Source: Spizellomyces punctatus DAOM BR117 (taxonomy: Eukaryota > Chytridiomycota > Chytridiomycetes > Spizellomycetales > Spizellomycetaceae). Taken from it: a DNA stretch of 64,000 nucleotides. The stretch spans positions 1,435,039-1,499,038 of the forward strand of contig NW_015971541.1 in assembly GCF_000182565.1 (NCBI RefSeq), read 5' to 3'. The position numbers were made by a program, and so were the translations under genes. Below are positions 46,572 to 61,094 of this stretch, in pieces. The notes under the pieces are model-generated. The model saw only the letters and a list, made by a program, of their open reading frames with translations, did no database searches and was not told the DNA's origin. Positions within the stretch are counted from its first letter, which is position 1, and each line of letters opens with the position of its first letter.

Positions 46572-47385
46572 TTACAAATCTTCCAGTCCTTTCAATGTCG
46601 AATCCAGCTCCTGTTTAGCAACATTGTACTTTTGTGTCATATCGTCTAGTCGCTTTTCAAGCTCGGTCTTATCAGCCTCGAGCTGCTTCGCTTTACGGTC
46701 TGCTTGTTCGGCGGTCAGTTCAAGACCGCGGGCTCTAATAACCAGCCCTAATTAGCTCGCTCTGCTTACAAGATAAAAGTTGCCAACCATCACAATACGC
46801 ACTTATCTGTCACCTCCCTCCAGCTCCGTCCCTTGTCTTCTATCTGCTGCTCCAACAATTGGACCTTTCGCTGCAGCGTTTCCACTTGTGATTCTTCCTT
46901 GTCTCCTTCCACTTTCTTCAGCTTAACCTGTTTTACAGAGTGGGAATTAGGAACCAAGGATACCAAAAGTCTTATCGTACACTGAGTTCGAGGACAACAA
47001 GTAACCAGGCCATACGCACCTCTTCTACGCGTTTCTCAGTTCGATCCAAGTTCTCTTGGAGGAGCGTGATCTTGTTATTAAGGCTCTGAACTTCTGTCTC
47101 ACGCTTAGCAAGTTGCTCCTTGAGCTGCTTTGCTTCCTCTTCTGCTTTCTCTGCGCGCGACTGATGACTTTCGGACTCAATGCGGAGCTTTTCGAGTTTC
47201 TGCGCGTCCAAAAATCATGATTTGCAAAAGTACGGGTCAATAATACAGTGAGTGCAACGGATCGGACTGATTCAGTTTCAGGTGCTCCCAGAAGGCCGCT
47301 CATCGCCCCGCTGTCATTCGATGCCAGCCCACAGCCCGCTACCAAAAGCATAGCGCGTACCTCCTACCTCCTTAATCTTGTCCAT
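46572..47385 (-). CDS. TPM1: Tropomyosin
   Basis: Four exons: 47385-47368, 47199-47020, 46927-46803 and 46734-46572, giving 161 residues, the size of yeast Tpm2. The first exon codes only MDKIKE. The whole protein is one heptad-patterned coiled coil (KLEKLRIESESHQSRAEKAE, ENLDRTEKRVEE), ending GLEDL, the typical fungal C-terminus. Tropomyosin lies along actin cables and controls formin and myosin function. The 168-nt first intron is long for this genome. It is divergent from the V-ATPase gene. Confidence 0.93.
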
Positions 47386-47520
47386 TATAGCACTTTTCTA
47401 CAGGGAATTGTCGAGTACTATGCAATCTCTGACGGTTTTGACCGGCGTGAACTCAATCCAGATGGCGAAATGGCGAAAAGGCCCCAAAGAGCGCGAATCC
47501 GACGCCATCCACATCCTACG

Positions 47521-47528
47521 GTCACATG
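47521..47528. promoter_or_regulatory. RTCACRTG E-box-like site between tropomyosin and V-ATPase D genes
   Basis: GTCACATG sits near the middle of the 269-bp region shared by the two divergent genes. Confidence 0.45.
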
Positions 47529-47654
47529 ATCAGGATGACACGCGCTGGGAAATTGGAGAGCGGGCAGACGAGCGTGGCCTTGACCTGAAAGTAGATGCTC
47601 TCATCCCACAACACAATTTACCTAAATTTCCCACACGGCTGTTACTGAGAAACC

Positions 47655-48976
47655 ATGAGCGGCGCTGGACCTAGGTTTGCCATTTTTCCAACGCGGATGT
47701 ACGTACATAGCAAGCTTTCCAACCGCCGTGGTCAGGCTCCCAGAACCATCTGACCTGCCTGATAACCAATAGGGCGTTGACAACTATGAAGAACCGTCTA
47801 AAGGGAGCGCACACCGGTCATTCACTATTGAAACGGAAGAGTGAGGCCCTGACCAGGCGGTTCAGGGATATCGTCAAAAAAATAGACGAGGTATGAGAGG
47901 TCTGCTTTTGGAGGGAAAACGGAAGGGAACGACACCGCACCGTTGAGAATGGATGAGGGGATTTGACAATGGGACAATGGGAGCAAACGGAAATAATGCT
48001 TAAATGCATATCGGTTCACCTTACGCTCTCCTCACCATTCTGTATAAATAGGCGAAGAGAAAAATGGGCAAAATCATGCAAGTGGCAAACTTTTCATATG
48101 CGGAGGTCATGTACAGCACGGGCGATATTGGGTAAGGGGTCATATGGTGTGAATGCAAATTACACATGGTAACGGCCGACCATGCCTAGGTACCAGGTCC
48201 GCGAAAGCGTAAAACAGGCACAACTCAAAGTTCGCGCAAAGTCCGAAAACGTATCAGGAGTACAACTCCCAGCATTTGAGATGTATGTGGACGGGCAAAA
48301 TGGTAGGTTCGAACTAGAGTAGCTAAGGAGATATGAAACGGCCAAATCAGTTGGGCTTACCTCTCTGCACGTTCAGCGTTCGAATTGACCGGGCTGGGAC
48401 GCGGTGGGCAGGCAGTACAAAAATGCAAAGAAACCTACAAAAAGGCAATTGAAGTACTTGTGGAACTAGCATCCTTGCAGGTATGTAAACATAATGTGCT
48501 CTGATAGGTATCAACAAATTAACAGTGACATGGATAGACTGCCTTTGTGATACTCGATGAAGTGATTAAAGTTACAAACCGACGTGTGAACGCCATTGAG
48601 CACGTCATCATTCCCAAGATTGAAAATACTATTAAATTTATCACGTCGGAACTTGATGAGGCGGACCGAGAGGAGTTCTACAGGTTTGAGAAATGCTTCC
48701 GTCGCGTCGGATCATGGTGAATTCTCCGTTAATGTTGTGCATCGCACGCTGTGGTAGGTTGAAAAAAGTGCAGGGTAAAAAGAAGGAAAAGCTCGCAATC
48801 GAAACAGCGGAACGCGAAAAGAATCAGAGTGCGTTATTAGCTTGTCTTATCTTTGAACCACTGCATTCCACCCACTAATGTGTCTACATCTAATAGGCCT
48901 GGGTCTAACATCAAACCAGGCGCAGCCGTCGAACCTACTTAATGAATACGAGCAGGATCCGGACGTGATCTTTTGA
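47655..48976 (+). CDS. VMA8: V-type proton ATPase subunit D
   Basis: Eight exons: 47655-47698, 47773-47890, 48052-48131, 48190-48302, 48377-48480, 48538-48683, 48758-48828 and 48897-48976, giving 251 residues. Landmarks are FPTRM near the N-terminus, [45 protein letters not shown] and the basic [11 protein letters not shown]; the end is acidic, DPDVIF. Subunit D forms the central rotor stalk of V1 with subunit F. All introns are GT-AG. The second intron, 161 nt, is longer than its neighbours. Confidence 0.97.
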
Positions 48977-49206
48977 AGGTGTTTATAGCCAATTGGTTAG
49001 CCGTTGACATGGTAAAATGATGAGAGCTAGAGCTGTCTTGACAAAAAGGCACGTGCGGGAGTGAAATTTAATTCTTGAATCGCTGTCCCAGAACGCAACT
49101 CTGCTTGCGATGGCGGCCAGCACATCAATAACCTGTAACGTCAAACACTTGGCTCTTGCTGTACATCATGTTTACATCCGGCCTATTTTTCTATTCCAAT
49201 GACAAT

Positions 49207-50505
49207 CTACGGCAGTGCGGATAGTATACGGTTTACAATATCCATGGGGGCATCATCTAATATCACGATATCGAATGCTTCCGCGTATTGATCTAGCAAC
49301 AGCTCTGTGTCGTGATTAAGAAATCCAATGGTTAGTTTTGTGTCATGTTCGAGACCCTCTGCCATACGGAGATCCCCCAAGGAGTCGCCCATTAGTATCT
49401 ACGCATGAGATGCCCTGTCACTAAGCGAAATTGTAAAACTGTGCATACAACAGAAGCTTACCACATTGTGGCGGTCTTCGATTATACTGCTATATGCGGA
49501 TCCTCCTATAGCGGCTTCATTCTTATTAAAGGTATGAATCAAACGACCGTCAAATCTATCTGCAAAGAGGTCAATGGGGCGCCTAAAACGACGGAATCAG
49601 AGTTTGCATGTACCTGCCACGCCATCTTCACCAAAATGAAGCCTATTTGAGACAATGTGGACATTGGGCTTCATGAGACCCTCATGCCGTAAAAGTGCGT
49701 CAATCACATCTGCAAGGTCCAGAATCAGTCAGCAAGCCATCATACATATCGTAGAATTACGCAGCCGACCTCCAAGTCCAGCAGAAAACACCAAAAGGGG
49801 TATATCCTTGGCTGCACAGTGATCCACAAACTCCCGCGCTCCCATTCTCAACAATATTGGCGTTTCTGTTACCATATGGGCCAGATCGCTTTTTGTCAGC
49901 TTCAGCTCGAGGATCAGTTCATGAGCCTTTTCCCACCACTCCACCATCGCTTGTACTTTCTCTTTGTGTGGTATAGTTCGCGATATTTCAATAGGATAAT
50001 AGTGTTTATAAAGAATGTCGGTCTTGTCACTAAACTGTCATGGCCAAAGGTGAGTTTGCAAAATTACGATTTCGTATCATCTGCAAGAGCCTGCCGCTTA
50101 CCTCCTTTGGCACTCGACTACTCAAAGCCAGTAATCTGTGTGAGCTCACATTTCGTTCACCATTCACCCAGTATCTAACAGGGTCCGTCCATTAATTACG
50201 GTCCCAAGTCTTTATGCGGAGGTTAACATACTTGCTAATGGTCATATCAAAATCTTCAACAGAAGCACCAAAGAAAACCAGATAATCCATAAGTATCGCA
50301 TTATCATACACAATTATGGAGAAGTAAGAGTTCAAAACCCACCACTAATTACATGCACCTTGCTACTTCCGTCATCCAGGATGCTTCGAAGTTTCTCGCT
50401 AACGCGCTGGAAATCTTTTATAAAAACGGAACTAGTTGAATCTTGGAGATAGGCAAGTAGGTCAACATAGGAAGATGAGTTATCTCTTCTTGGAGTTTCT
50501 GACAT
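49207..50505 (-). CDS. Cytosolic 5'-nucleotidase III family (pyrimidine 5'-nucleotidase)
   Basis: Seven exons: 50505-50343, 50253-50232, 50174-50102, 50034-49770, 49709-49614, 49559-49462 and 49398-49207, giving 302 residues. The HAD motif I DFDMT, with nucleophile Asp55 and acid/base Asp57, is carried by a 22-nt micro-exon. Motif II is the serine in FSAGLGD, and motif III/IV is the ending MGDSLGDLRMAEG. HYYPIE and VEWW are family landmarks. These enzymes dephosphorylate pyrimidine nucleoside monophosphates. All introns are GT-AG and keep frame. It is divergent from WBP4 with 155 bp between starts. Confidence 0.93.
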
Positions 50506-50588
50506 GGTAAACGGCTTTCGTCGTCGTAGATCTGTTCAAAGCAGATATTGGAGAGTTGGTCGCTGCGCGCACACGTCATGCCTCATCG

Positions 50589-50596
50589 GTCACATG
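50589..50596. promoter_or_regulatory. RTCACRTG E-box-like site between nucleotidase and WBP4 genes
   Basis: GTCACATG inside the same 12-bp string found upstream of the dienelactone hydrolase gene, in the middle of a 155-bp divergent promoter. Confidence 0.5.
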
Positions 50597-50660
50597 ACCA
50601 AGTGCAATCCTCGATTTCCTGGTTGAGATCTCGTTCAGCGAGACGCAAAGATTGGCGACC

Positions 50661-51508
50661 ATGTCTGAATATTGGGTGTCCAATAAAAAGTATTTCTGCA
50701 AGTACTGCAGAATATATATACAGGATAACAAGATCGTAAGATGCCTATATCGTCTACTGCGTGGCAAACTCTCATGAGCTGACTTTGTTGACCAGAGCTC
50801 TCTTGTCTTTCATAAATTCCTCTACAGAGTCGACAAACACATGAGAATGGAAGGAAACACAAGGATAACGTAAACGCTTACCTTCAAGATGTCCACAAAA
50901 GGCAAGAAGAACAGTCACAAGAAGATGCGAAGACTAGGGCCATGCTTGCGCGAATAGAACAGGTTAGTTCGTCGATGAATTGGTGCTTCTCATTGTCTCA
51001 AAAACTGATAGGATTGACCTGGAAGGCTGCAAGTAAGCAATATGCGCAGGACACGCGATCAAAACCGGACATTGCTGCTTGGGATCCTACTGTGGAGGCG
51101 GCAAAAGCGCAGAAGCAAGCGTACGTACCTGAACCTGACAAGGGTCGGCCGAAGGTGATACCAGATGCTGTACATCAAACACGACCGCTACAACCTGTGA
51201 GTACTACCCACGATGATGACGGACACCCCTACGGTACATGGGCTGTGGTTGACACCCCACCACCGCCATCTGGGACGGATCCGGCCCAAAACCAAAAGGG
51301 AAAAGACCGAGGCGATGCTGTCAATGAATGGGCAGATTATGGAGAGGAAGAGCCAGAGGAACATGTAGCTTCATTCAAAGTCAAGGAGAAGACATTGTCA
51401 ACAGATATGGGAGAGGAGGACGCTCCAGGACCTGCAACTGCTACATTTAAAAAGCGGAAGATGACAAGCAACAAAGCGAGCCGGAATATTCGTAAAAGGA
51501 CAGATTGA
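50661..51508 (+). CDS. WW-domain-binding protein 4 (FBP21)-like splicing factor
   Basis: Three exons: 50661-50735, 50828-50962 and 51026-51508, giving 230 residues. A U1-C/matrin-type zinc finger opens the protein: MSEYWVSNKKYFCKYC is spliced to HENGRKHKDNV, giving C-x2-C and H-x5-H ligands. An internal GHPYGTWAVV and the C-terminal FKKRK...SRNIRKR match the WBP4 tail, which contacts U5/BRR2 in animals. No WW domain is present, as in other fungal members. A GTGAGT at 51198 looks like a donor but lies in sequence that reads as coding, so I left it unspliced. Confidence 0.8.
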
Positions 51509-51687
51509 CAGACTCAGCATGAATAAAGAACTCGGCTCACTTCTGTTTCACAGACCGCACATTGAACAACGTGGTAATCATTTGCGCAGGAAATTACGCC
51601 TCCTCGCAAACCGCTGAATATCTTAAAGAAGCCCACCGTGCATCATCATTGTTGCTACGCACGCAAGTCGAGTATGTATTGCCCGTG

Positions 51688-52707
51688 TCATCTCGTAGGA
51701 GATAGATTGCGATTAAAACCCCGCCGTCGATTCATATACTGGCGATAAGTTCGCTGCTTGTTGATCGACACCGCGCTCACATCCGTCCCGGCAACCTTCT
51801 TTCCCTGTTCAAATAAGATTTAATAAATGAACTGAAAAAAACTTAACATTTTTAGCAAATGGCTGGCGCGCGCAGCCTAACTTACATGTGTGGAATCGAA
51901 TCCAGTAATTCCCATCAAGGCCATCATTTTTGCCTCCTCGTCCATGTCATCTGTCACTTGTGGGGTTTCATCGCGCTTAGATGAGGTACTGGTTCATACT
52001 TGATAAGCAAGCTTCATCAGAATGATCAACAGTGGAAAGGAGTACCTACGTTGGAGAAGGCGAGCGTGGTCGACGGCGATCTCTTTCCGAGCTACGAGAG
52101 GATTCGCGTCTTCTTGCTCTATCCCGTTCCCGTCTATCATCGTCGCGACCCATACTATCTTCCCGCCGTCTATGTCGACCATTATCATATTCCCTTCCTC
52201 GGCCATCATCGCGACTCCTTCGGTAATCGCGGTCTCGCCCACGATCATAGCTGTCGTCTTATCACGACCAACGTTGGTACTAAATTTTCATTGGAAGAAG
52301 CAAGGAGAGTTGACCTACCTCGTCTTCGCGGAGAGCGTGATCTTCTGGGTGACCGAGAACGGGAGTGCCGCGATCGGTATCTGTCTCGTCGTTCACCGTC
52401 TCGTCGATCGCCTGGGTCTCGGCGCCTACCTCCATAACGATCCCGGTACCCTAATACCACACCCACGTCTGAGCAAGCGAACTTTGACTCTTTTTTATTA
52501 ACATTTATCCCTGTTCACCTCTGTCTTGTTCTCGCGGGTCGTCTAGATCCTTGTACCTTCGCTCCCCTGCAAAATTTCGTTATGTCACGATAATGAGGTA
52601 ATGAAACAGCTCAAAGACTACTAACCTTTCCCATAATCTGATTCACGAGCTCTAGGATCATCCAGATCTCTATATTGGCCGGCAGAACGTGAAAAGTCAG
52701 CACTCAT
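51688..52707 (-). CDS. U4/U6.U5 tri-snRNP 27-kDa protein (SNRNP27)
   Basis: Six exons: 52707-52626, 52566-52519, 52450-52319, 52257-52050, 51988-51886 and 51804-51688, giving 229 residues. The first two thirds are rich in Arg, Asp and Ser, with RSRSPRR repeats. The C-terminus carries the family block: MMALMGITGFDST spliced to GKKVAGTDVSAV, then RQYMNRRRGFNR. SNRNP27 belongs to the tri-snRNP and influences 5' splice-site choice. The six exons all keep frame. It is head-to-head with VPS72, 149 bp between the start codons. Confidence 0.93.
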
Positions 52708-52856
52708 GTTGGGCAGAATTTCTAGTTTCCAGTCCTTTCGATGAGGACGAGCTCCCTGTCATCGCGTCTTGTTGCCATAGCAACATTAGACCTAGTGTCG
52801 GTCGGTGTTCAATTCTGCAGTGAAGACCAGCGAGATTCGCTCTAACTCCGATCACG

Positions 52857-54818
52857 ATGTCACTGTCGGCTACAAGGGAGCGTCGTGCAAACGCGGGTAA
52901 CCGCATGCACTCTCTTGTTCTCCAGCAACAGGATTCCCTTTTTGAGGAAGATGTGCTGGACGATGTTGAGGAATACATCGTAGAAGGTTGAGCCATTTGT
53001 TGTACAATCGTCCGTATGAAAGGTCATATTTAAACGCCCATGTATAGAACAGGAGGATGTGTTTGACGAGGACTTTGGCAGCACCGATGAGGAAGACGCT
53101 GTTGACGAGGAAGCTATTGTCCATGCCGAAGAGAAAGCTACGCGACAGGTGTGTCCTACGGAAGCCCTCGCGTTTGCCATTTCCTGACTATGCTCAATTT
53201 CTGCTACATAATAAATGTACTAGAAAAGAAGAAAAGTAGTCACAAGCATAAGTACTCGCTCCAAGAGAAGCGCGGGGGAAACACTGCGGACTGTGTCCTC
53301 AAGTTTGCAAACAAGTTCGAATGCAGCACAAAGTCCCGCAACCCCTAGCCGAGAAACGAGAGAAAAGAAGAGAAGCGCAAGAGGTTAGGCTCCCTTAATG
53401 CCAAACTCCGCATTATCCTTGATTCAGTATGACATCCCAACCTTCTCATTGTCGGCTGTCCGATTTGCTTCAGAAGTATTGCAAACGCCGTTGCTTCGTT
53501 CCGTACGACAGTCGAACCGGTCCTCAACGGTCGCATCAAAACGCCAGTTACAACAAAAACTTCTAGAAGACCAAAAACGTAGAGCTCTCCTCCCACAGCG
53601 CCCGCGAATGGTTGATGTTGAGATGACCCAGCAGGAGAAGCTGGCGGAGGCGAAGGAAACGGAACGCCTAAATTTGGCTAGTTTACAAAACATAATTCAG
53701 ATGGAAGAGGAGAATCGTCGAAAACGGGCGCAGACGGTGGCCGAACGGGTTGGCCCTGTGATACGATTCCGATCCTTTCGAGTGAAGCTTGTGGAAGAGG
53801 TTAGTAGCGAGGCCAAAGAGTGTGCTACCTCGTCTACTGGGACGAAAGATAGTTACGAAAGAGAAGGCGACTCTCTGGATGTCACTGGTGTACATATAAC
53901 CGACGATAATCTTCGGGGACTGGAGGACAACTCTGACCGTGAGCAACTGCCACAGCATACAAGAATGGACGTCGGTGAAGGACCAAAACAGCCTTTAGAG
54001 CGCTTTGGAGCCTGCAACTTGATGATTTTCGAGCGATTCGACCATGACCCATTCGAAGCCTGGGCCGATAGACCACAATGTACGGACAATACATGTCTCA
54101 AAGTTATGTCACTTGCGATTGAATCTCTTAGCTTTCCCTACTAGATCCTGTCAAAGCAACCTGCCCCTTTACTGGCCTGCCAGCTCGTTACCGAGATCCT
54201 AGGACGTCAATACCATATGCAACAAAGGGAGCGTACAAAACTCTGCAACGCGTGTTAAACCAGGAATATGCCTGGAGTCCGGTGTTACGTGCTTATATGC
54301 ACGCCTTCAATGCAAAGGTTCCACAAACGGTTCCCAATAAATGGTTTGAATCGACTCTGGGAGTAGCTGTAGAGCGAGAAGAAAAACCCAAACCCAAGAA
54401 GCCTCCAGCGAAACCAGATCAGGGACATGGAACGGACAGCGTATTCCCGCACAATCAGGTTTCCCGTCCCAGCCCAGCCCTTGGTGTCATGTCGGGCACC
54501 CAGATACCGGTCTTCAACCCAGTAATGAGCCTCACGCCGGGTATTCCGGCCCCTGGCCTCATCCCAGCGACTGATCACTTCCGGAGGACGCAATTATCTG
54601 AGCTGAGCCCCGCGGCTCCCCCCGTACCGGTGACTCAGCCCAGCCCAGCAACTGGTCTAACATCGGACACTCATTTAGCAAAGCCTAGCCCAGTGATTGT
54701 TTTGACGAGTGAGGAGCCGACTAAAGGGCCCGCGTACAATGCAGCTGTAGGTCAACCTAAGCCATATGACTCTGACAGCGGAGTAGGTGATGCGGAGGTG
54801 ATCAACGTCGATGTATGA
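52857..54818 (+). CDS. VPS72: VPS72/YL1 subunit of the SWR1/SRCAP chromatin complex
   Basis: Five exons: 52857-52986, 53048-53148, 53224-53383, 53474-54079 and 54145-54818, giving 556 residues. The N-terminus begins with a short basic stretch and an acidic block (EEDVLDDVEEY, EDVFDEDFGSTDEEDAVDEE), the H2A.Z-binding region of YL1. A basic helix with MTQQEKLAEAKETERLNLAS follows. The YL1-C domain is CPFTGLPARYRDPRTSIPYA. SWR1/SRCAP exchanges H2A for H2A.Z, and the VPS72 subunit is shared with NuA4-type complexes in animals, which links it to ESA1 in this window. The tail is Pro-rich and less conserved. Confidence 0.95.
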
Positions 54819-55069
54819 ACTCTCGATACCCTTTTCCTGTACATAATTTTTATTGGCCATGAGGGTTCTCGCGCCTGCCATATACAATAGATATTCAATC
54901 AACTTCAGGTTGATTCCACAAGCAGTTTGAGACCATTATGTTAAGCGGACCCGTAACTATTGTTCAAATCATGTACAACAAATTCCACCCACTAAACGCA
55001 AAAGATGAATAACTAATCGCTTACAGTTTCGTCCGATGCCACCTACCACATCCCAGCCCGTACACCCCA

Positions 55070-55568
55070 TCAATTATTCAACGCACAAAGCAGTGTGATA
55101 TTGTCTCCCTTCAGCAATATCCGCCCCAAAGGCTTCCTTGTCGCCTTCTTCAATGACACCTCCTCCGCATCATCCAACACCAAATTCATAAATTCGTCGA
55201 AACCCTGTAGTAAGTGTTGTCAGACATGATGAACATATATAAATAACGCCAAATATTAGAAGCATACGATAATCTGTCCTTCAATGCGCAGATCCGTTTG
55301 GTCGTAAAGCCAGATTTGTGCCCGCGATTTCTAAGATCAGCCAAAAACAGAGAATGTAGAGTGAGCAAAATTATTTAACGAGAAGTACTAGTTCCCAACA
55401 CTCTGGTCCTCTCTACATATTCTGCCTCGACATTCCTTGCCCGCAGTGCGACTTTGAAACTATCTCTCCTCAACCGCCAACAAACTACAAATGCTAACGA
55501 ACCTGTTGTAGCAGCCGAAAGATCAGGTTGATGGGTGCAACCATGATCTTTTGTACTTTTGTGGTCAT
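55070..55568 (-). CDS. SME1: Small nuclear ribonucleoprotein E (SmE)
   Basis: Three exons: 55568-55503, 55330-55268 and 55204-55070, giving 87 residues. Sm1 and Sm2 motifs are complete: [20 protein letters not shown] spliced to [15 protein letters not shown], then [13 protein letters not shown]. The start [20 protein letters not shown] is the normal N-terminal helix. SmE forms the heptameric Sm ring on U1, U2, U4 and U5 snRNA. The 172-nt first intron is long for this genome. Bases 54819-55069 downstream hold no gene. Confidence 0.98.
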
Positions 55569-55905
55569 CTTTGCAAATTTCAACGGGCAATCGAGTGAGG
55601 TGAGGTGAGGTGTAAGGGCCCGCTACAGGATTTGAGGTTATCAAGGGTAATGGAGGACTGTAGATGCAAAGCAACAAGGCAAGTCTCAGATTGGGCAATG
55701 GGTTGTGCCCACTACCTAGTTGCCATGACAGCAACGAGATCAGGTGCTTTACGCGGGGTAGTCGTCCGGCTTCCTGGACTTTTGGCGTTGATGACAAGCC
55801 GCGCGCTCAACCTCAACGTTGACGTTTGTGAAGCTGGCTGGCACTCCAGACGTTAGGCTGAATCACGAATAACATTGACTTTTTATCTGTGCACCGTCGT
55901 TCAGT

Positions 55906-57047
55906 ATGTCGGGCTTCCTCTACGCCCCGGACCCTGGGGTCGCCAGCTTATCCAGGGGCATCGCTCGGATGTCCCTTGCACCAAACTCCCTACCACCACC
56001 GTCCGTCAACCTTGATACCGACCATCAGCTATCTGAGCTCACCACGCGATGCGCCTCGTTTTTAAAGAGATTTGACGCGTGGGTTCTGGCAAAGAAGAAG
56101 GAAATGAGCGATGAAAAATTGGCGCACATAAAAATAATAGACGAACTCAAAGGTATTTGACGGTCAGGAGAGAGAAAGTGCCGACTTGGTGCTAGCCGCG
56201 ATGTTATCTACATTGCTCACATCTTGTGTGTTTTTTGCGGCATATCAGAAAAGGAATCCCAAACAAAAACTCAAATCGAAGTCTACAAAGGCAAAGAATC
56301 AGATCTGCAACGAGGTGCGTTTGATCTGTATGTATCTACCATGAGCTAGTATTGACAAGGCCAATCCAGCATACGAAAAGGAGCGGCAGGAAGCGGAAGA
56401 CATGGAAGCTGAAGTTACGGACCTCCGAATACAAAAAGATGAGCGGGACGCTACGCGAGATGAGTTGATGGACCGCGTGCAAGCCATGAAAAACGACATT
56501 CGACGGAGGCGAGAAGGTGCAGTGCTGTGGTGAAGGTGAAGCTGAAGTGTTTGGGATTGCTCGTGAGCCTGACCTCATACCGTCGCGACAGAGCTGAACA
56601 AAAAGCGAGAAGCACGATTAAATCAGCACAAAAGAATTCAGCCTGAATTAGAATGCTTTATGAACAAACTGGCGATGGATGTGAGGGGGCTTCAAAGTAT
56701 GGAAACCTTATTTCTCCGCCTTTATGTCATGCTGGAGCACTTACGTTGTATCTGTCGTAGCGGACATGTTGAAGTTTGTCTTTACCCATGTACATCCGCA
56801 AGACTGGGAGAAAGAGTACACCTTTAGCATTGATGTGCGAAGAAACGATTACCAAGGTGCGTGTACAAACAGTTGTTCTGTGCTTTCGAAACCTGTACGT
56901 AACTGTCTATCCGTAGTTGTGGAATGTAACCCGGCTGTGTCCAATCTCGACGAGTTGGTGGAATGGTTGAACAAGACTCGAGATTTCTACACGTTTCTAA
57001 AGATGATGCGACGAAGTTTCGTTGAGCTCGCAAAGATCCATCAGTGA
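55906..57047 (+). CDS. SPC25: Kinetochore protein SPC25 (NDC80 complex)
   Basis: Six exons: 55906-56152, 56249-56314, 56370-56516, 56592-56696, 56761-56856 and 56917-57047, giving 263 residues. After a short disordered N-terminus, a coiled coil runs from about residue 50 to 190 (ERQEAEDMEAEVTDLRIQKD). The C-terminal RWD-like globular domain has LKFVFTHVHPQDWEKEYTFS, then CNPAVSNLDELVEWLNKTRD, the Spc25 family pattern. SPC25 pairs with SPC24 to anchor the NDC80 complex to the kinetochore. It is divergent from SmE, 337 bp apart. Confidence 0.88.
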
Positions 57048-57180
57048 TGACGATGACCCGGTTAACCAAGTTCACGGGGAGGGGAGCCATCCGCGTTAAG
57101 TGGACTGCATACAAAATCAACGGATGTTACATGTCGAGTATGTTCATTTCTAAAAATATATAGTACATAATATAACTACA

Positions 57181-57197
57181 GGGGGGGGGGGGGGGGG
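57181..57197 (+). repeat. Run of 17 guanines between convergent genes
   Basis: A 17-nt G homopolymer, followed by CC and GGGG, lies 134 bp after the SPC25 stop and 77 bp before the SIVA stop. It can form a G-quadruplex. Its length is the assembly's value and may be wrong. Confidence 0.9.
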
Positions 57198-57273
57198 CCG
57201 GGGCAAGCATTCTCCCTCTCAATTGCTCATCTACCAACTGTTCATGCTCTCTGTAGGTGAGGTACATAATGTG

Positions 57274-57930
57274 TCATCTCCTATGTTTGCTTGAAGATCC
57301 AACAGTTGATCCTCGGCCATCTTCGCTGCATGATATGCAAAAATATCGCTCTTCTGGCAGATCATAGCTTATGAAAAATGGCGTAACTACGCTAGAGCGA
57401 TGTGATTGAATACCACTAGTGTATACTTACTTTGCCACTGAGCACAAACTGCAAAACAGATCTCCACAGGTATCGCATGCACGTCCGCAATCTTGACACG
57501 TCGCGTGCTCGCAAAATGTACATCGTTCGGCTGTTTGCTTCTTGCATTGCTGACACGGGCCTACGGTGGGTTGTTCTCTTGCGGGACTTGCGGCAGATGT
57601 TTTCTGTTGGAATATCTGCCGTTGTCCTCGTGCAAGCAACTTGCGCGTTTTATCTGCCAAGACGTACATATGAAGATGAATGACGTTATCACGTCTGCAG
57701 ACCAATGTGCGCAACACTTGAAAACCTTTTCCGCCGACCAGCTACGAAGCATAAAAAGAAGCGGGCTTACCATGCACTGCATTCCAGTTCACGTCCGCGC
57801 GGTGGTATTTCAGCATACTGGCACAGTTCTCTTCAAAAGGGTTGAGACGTTTTCCTTTACCCTTGATTGATTTGATGTCCCCATCTTGCTCGGAACGTGG
57901 AGCTGCCACTTCAACGACCGCTGTCAACAT
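57274..57930 (-). CDS. SIVA-family zinc-binding protein
   Basis: Exons 57930-57771 (start uncertain), 57652-57431 and 57367-57274. The C-terminal cysteine array, CQQCKKQTAERC, CEHATCQDCGRACDTCGDLFC and SLCSVANYDLPEERYFCISC, spliced across the last intron, follows the SIVA pattern. Upstream, NPFEENCASMLKYH and DKTRKLL match the SIVA N-terminal half. In animals SIVA is an apoptosis and E3 adaptor protein; in fungi the role is unknown. The Met at 57930 is the first in frame, but an upstream exon may exist, so the start is tentative. It is divergent from nitronate monooxygenase. Confidence 0.65.
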
Positions 57931-58147
57931 GGAGAGTGTCAAGCGTGAACGTTGGGGCAAAAAGGTCCGCCAAGACAAAAGTCCGCGCGTTTGCACATTC
58001 CATCCATTTGAATGACATTCCAATCTCACGTGCCTTCGGTCTGATGAATTCCCCGCTTATTGTCTCACGTGGCCTCCGAGTTGGTCCTCCAACGCATCTT
58101 TAAATCCCGTCCCCGCTCCCCGATTTCCGCAGCATTTCCTACCTTGA

Positions 58148-59452
<1,305 letters not shown>

Positions 59453-59621
59453 ATTTTACGGGCAACATGAGTAGCAGGAAATCCATCATTATCTAAGAGG
59501 TAGCATTACATGATAGATTAGCCGACTTAAAACCTTAAATAGTATATTCCAAGAGCCTCTTGCATGATAGTAGGAGATATGGATCTATATATACATACTG
59601 GCATTGAGACTACTTTTCGTC

Positions 59622-60908
<1,287 letters not shown>

Positions 60909-61094
60909 TGTTGGAAATTGCAATTTCAAGCAAGCCAAAGTAAGAACTCTGGTTTGAGGGCATAGCATGCTTGTTGCTATGGATACGGACTAAGCCTTCT
61001 CGAGAGTGTCCAACGCCAGCATGTCGTGCCAAACTCATTTGCGGGTCAAACATTGGCATTTTCGTAGCTATTTTGCCAGCACAAAGGGCCTAAA

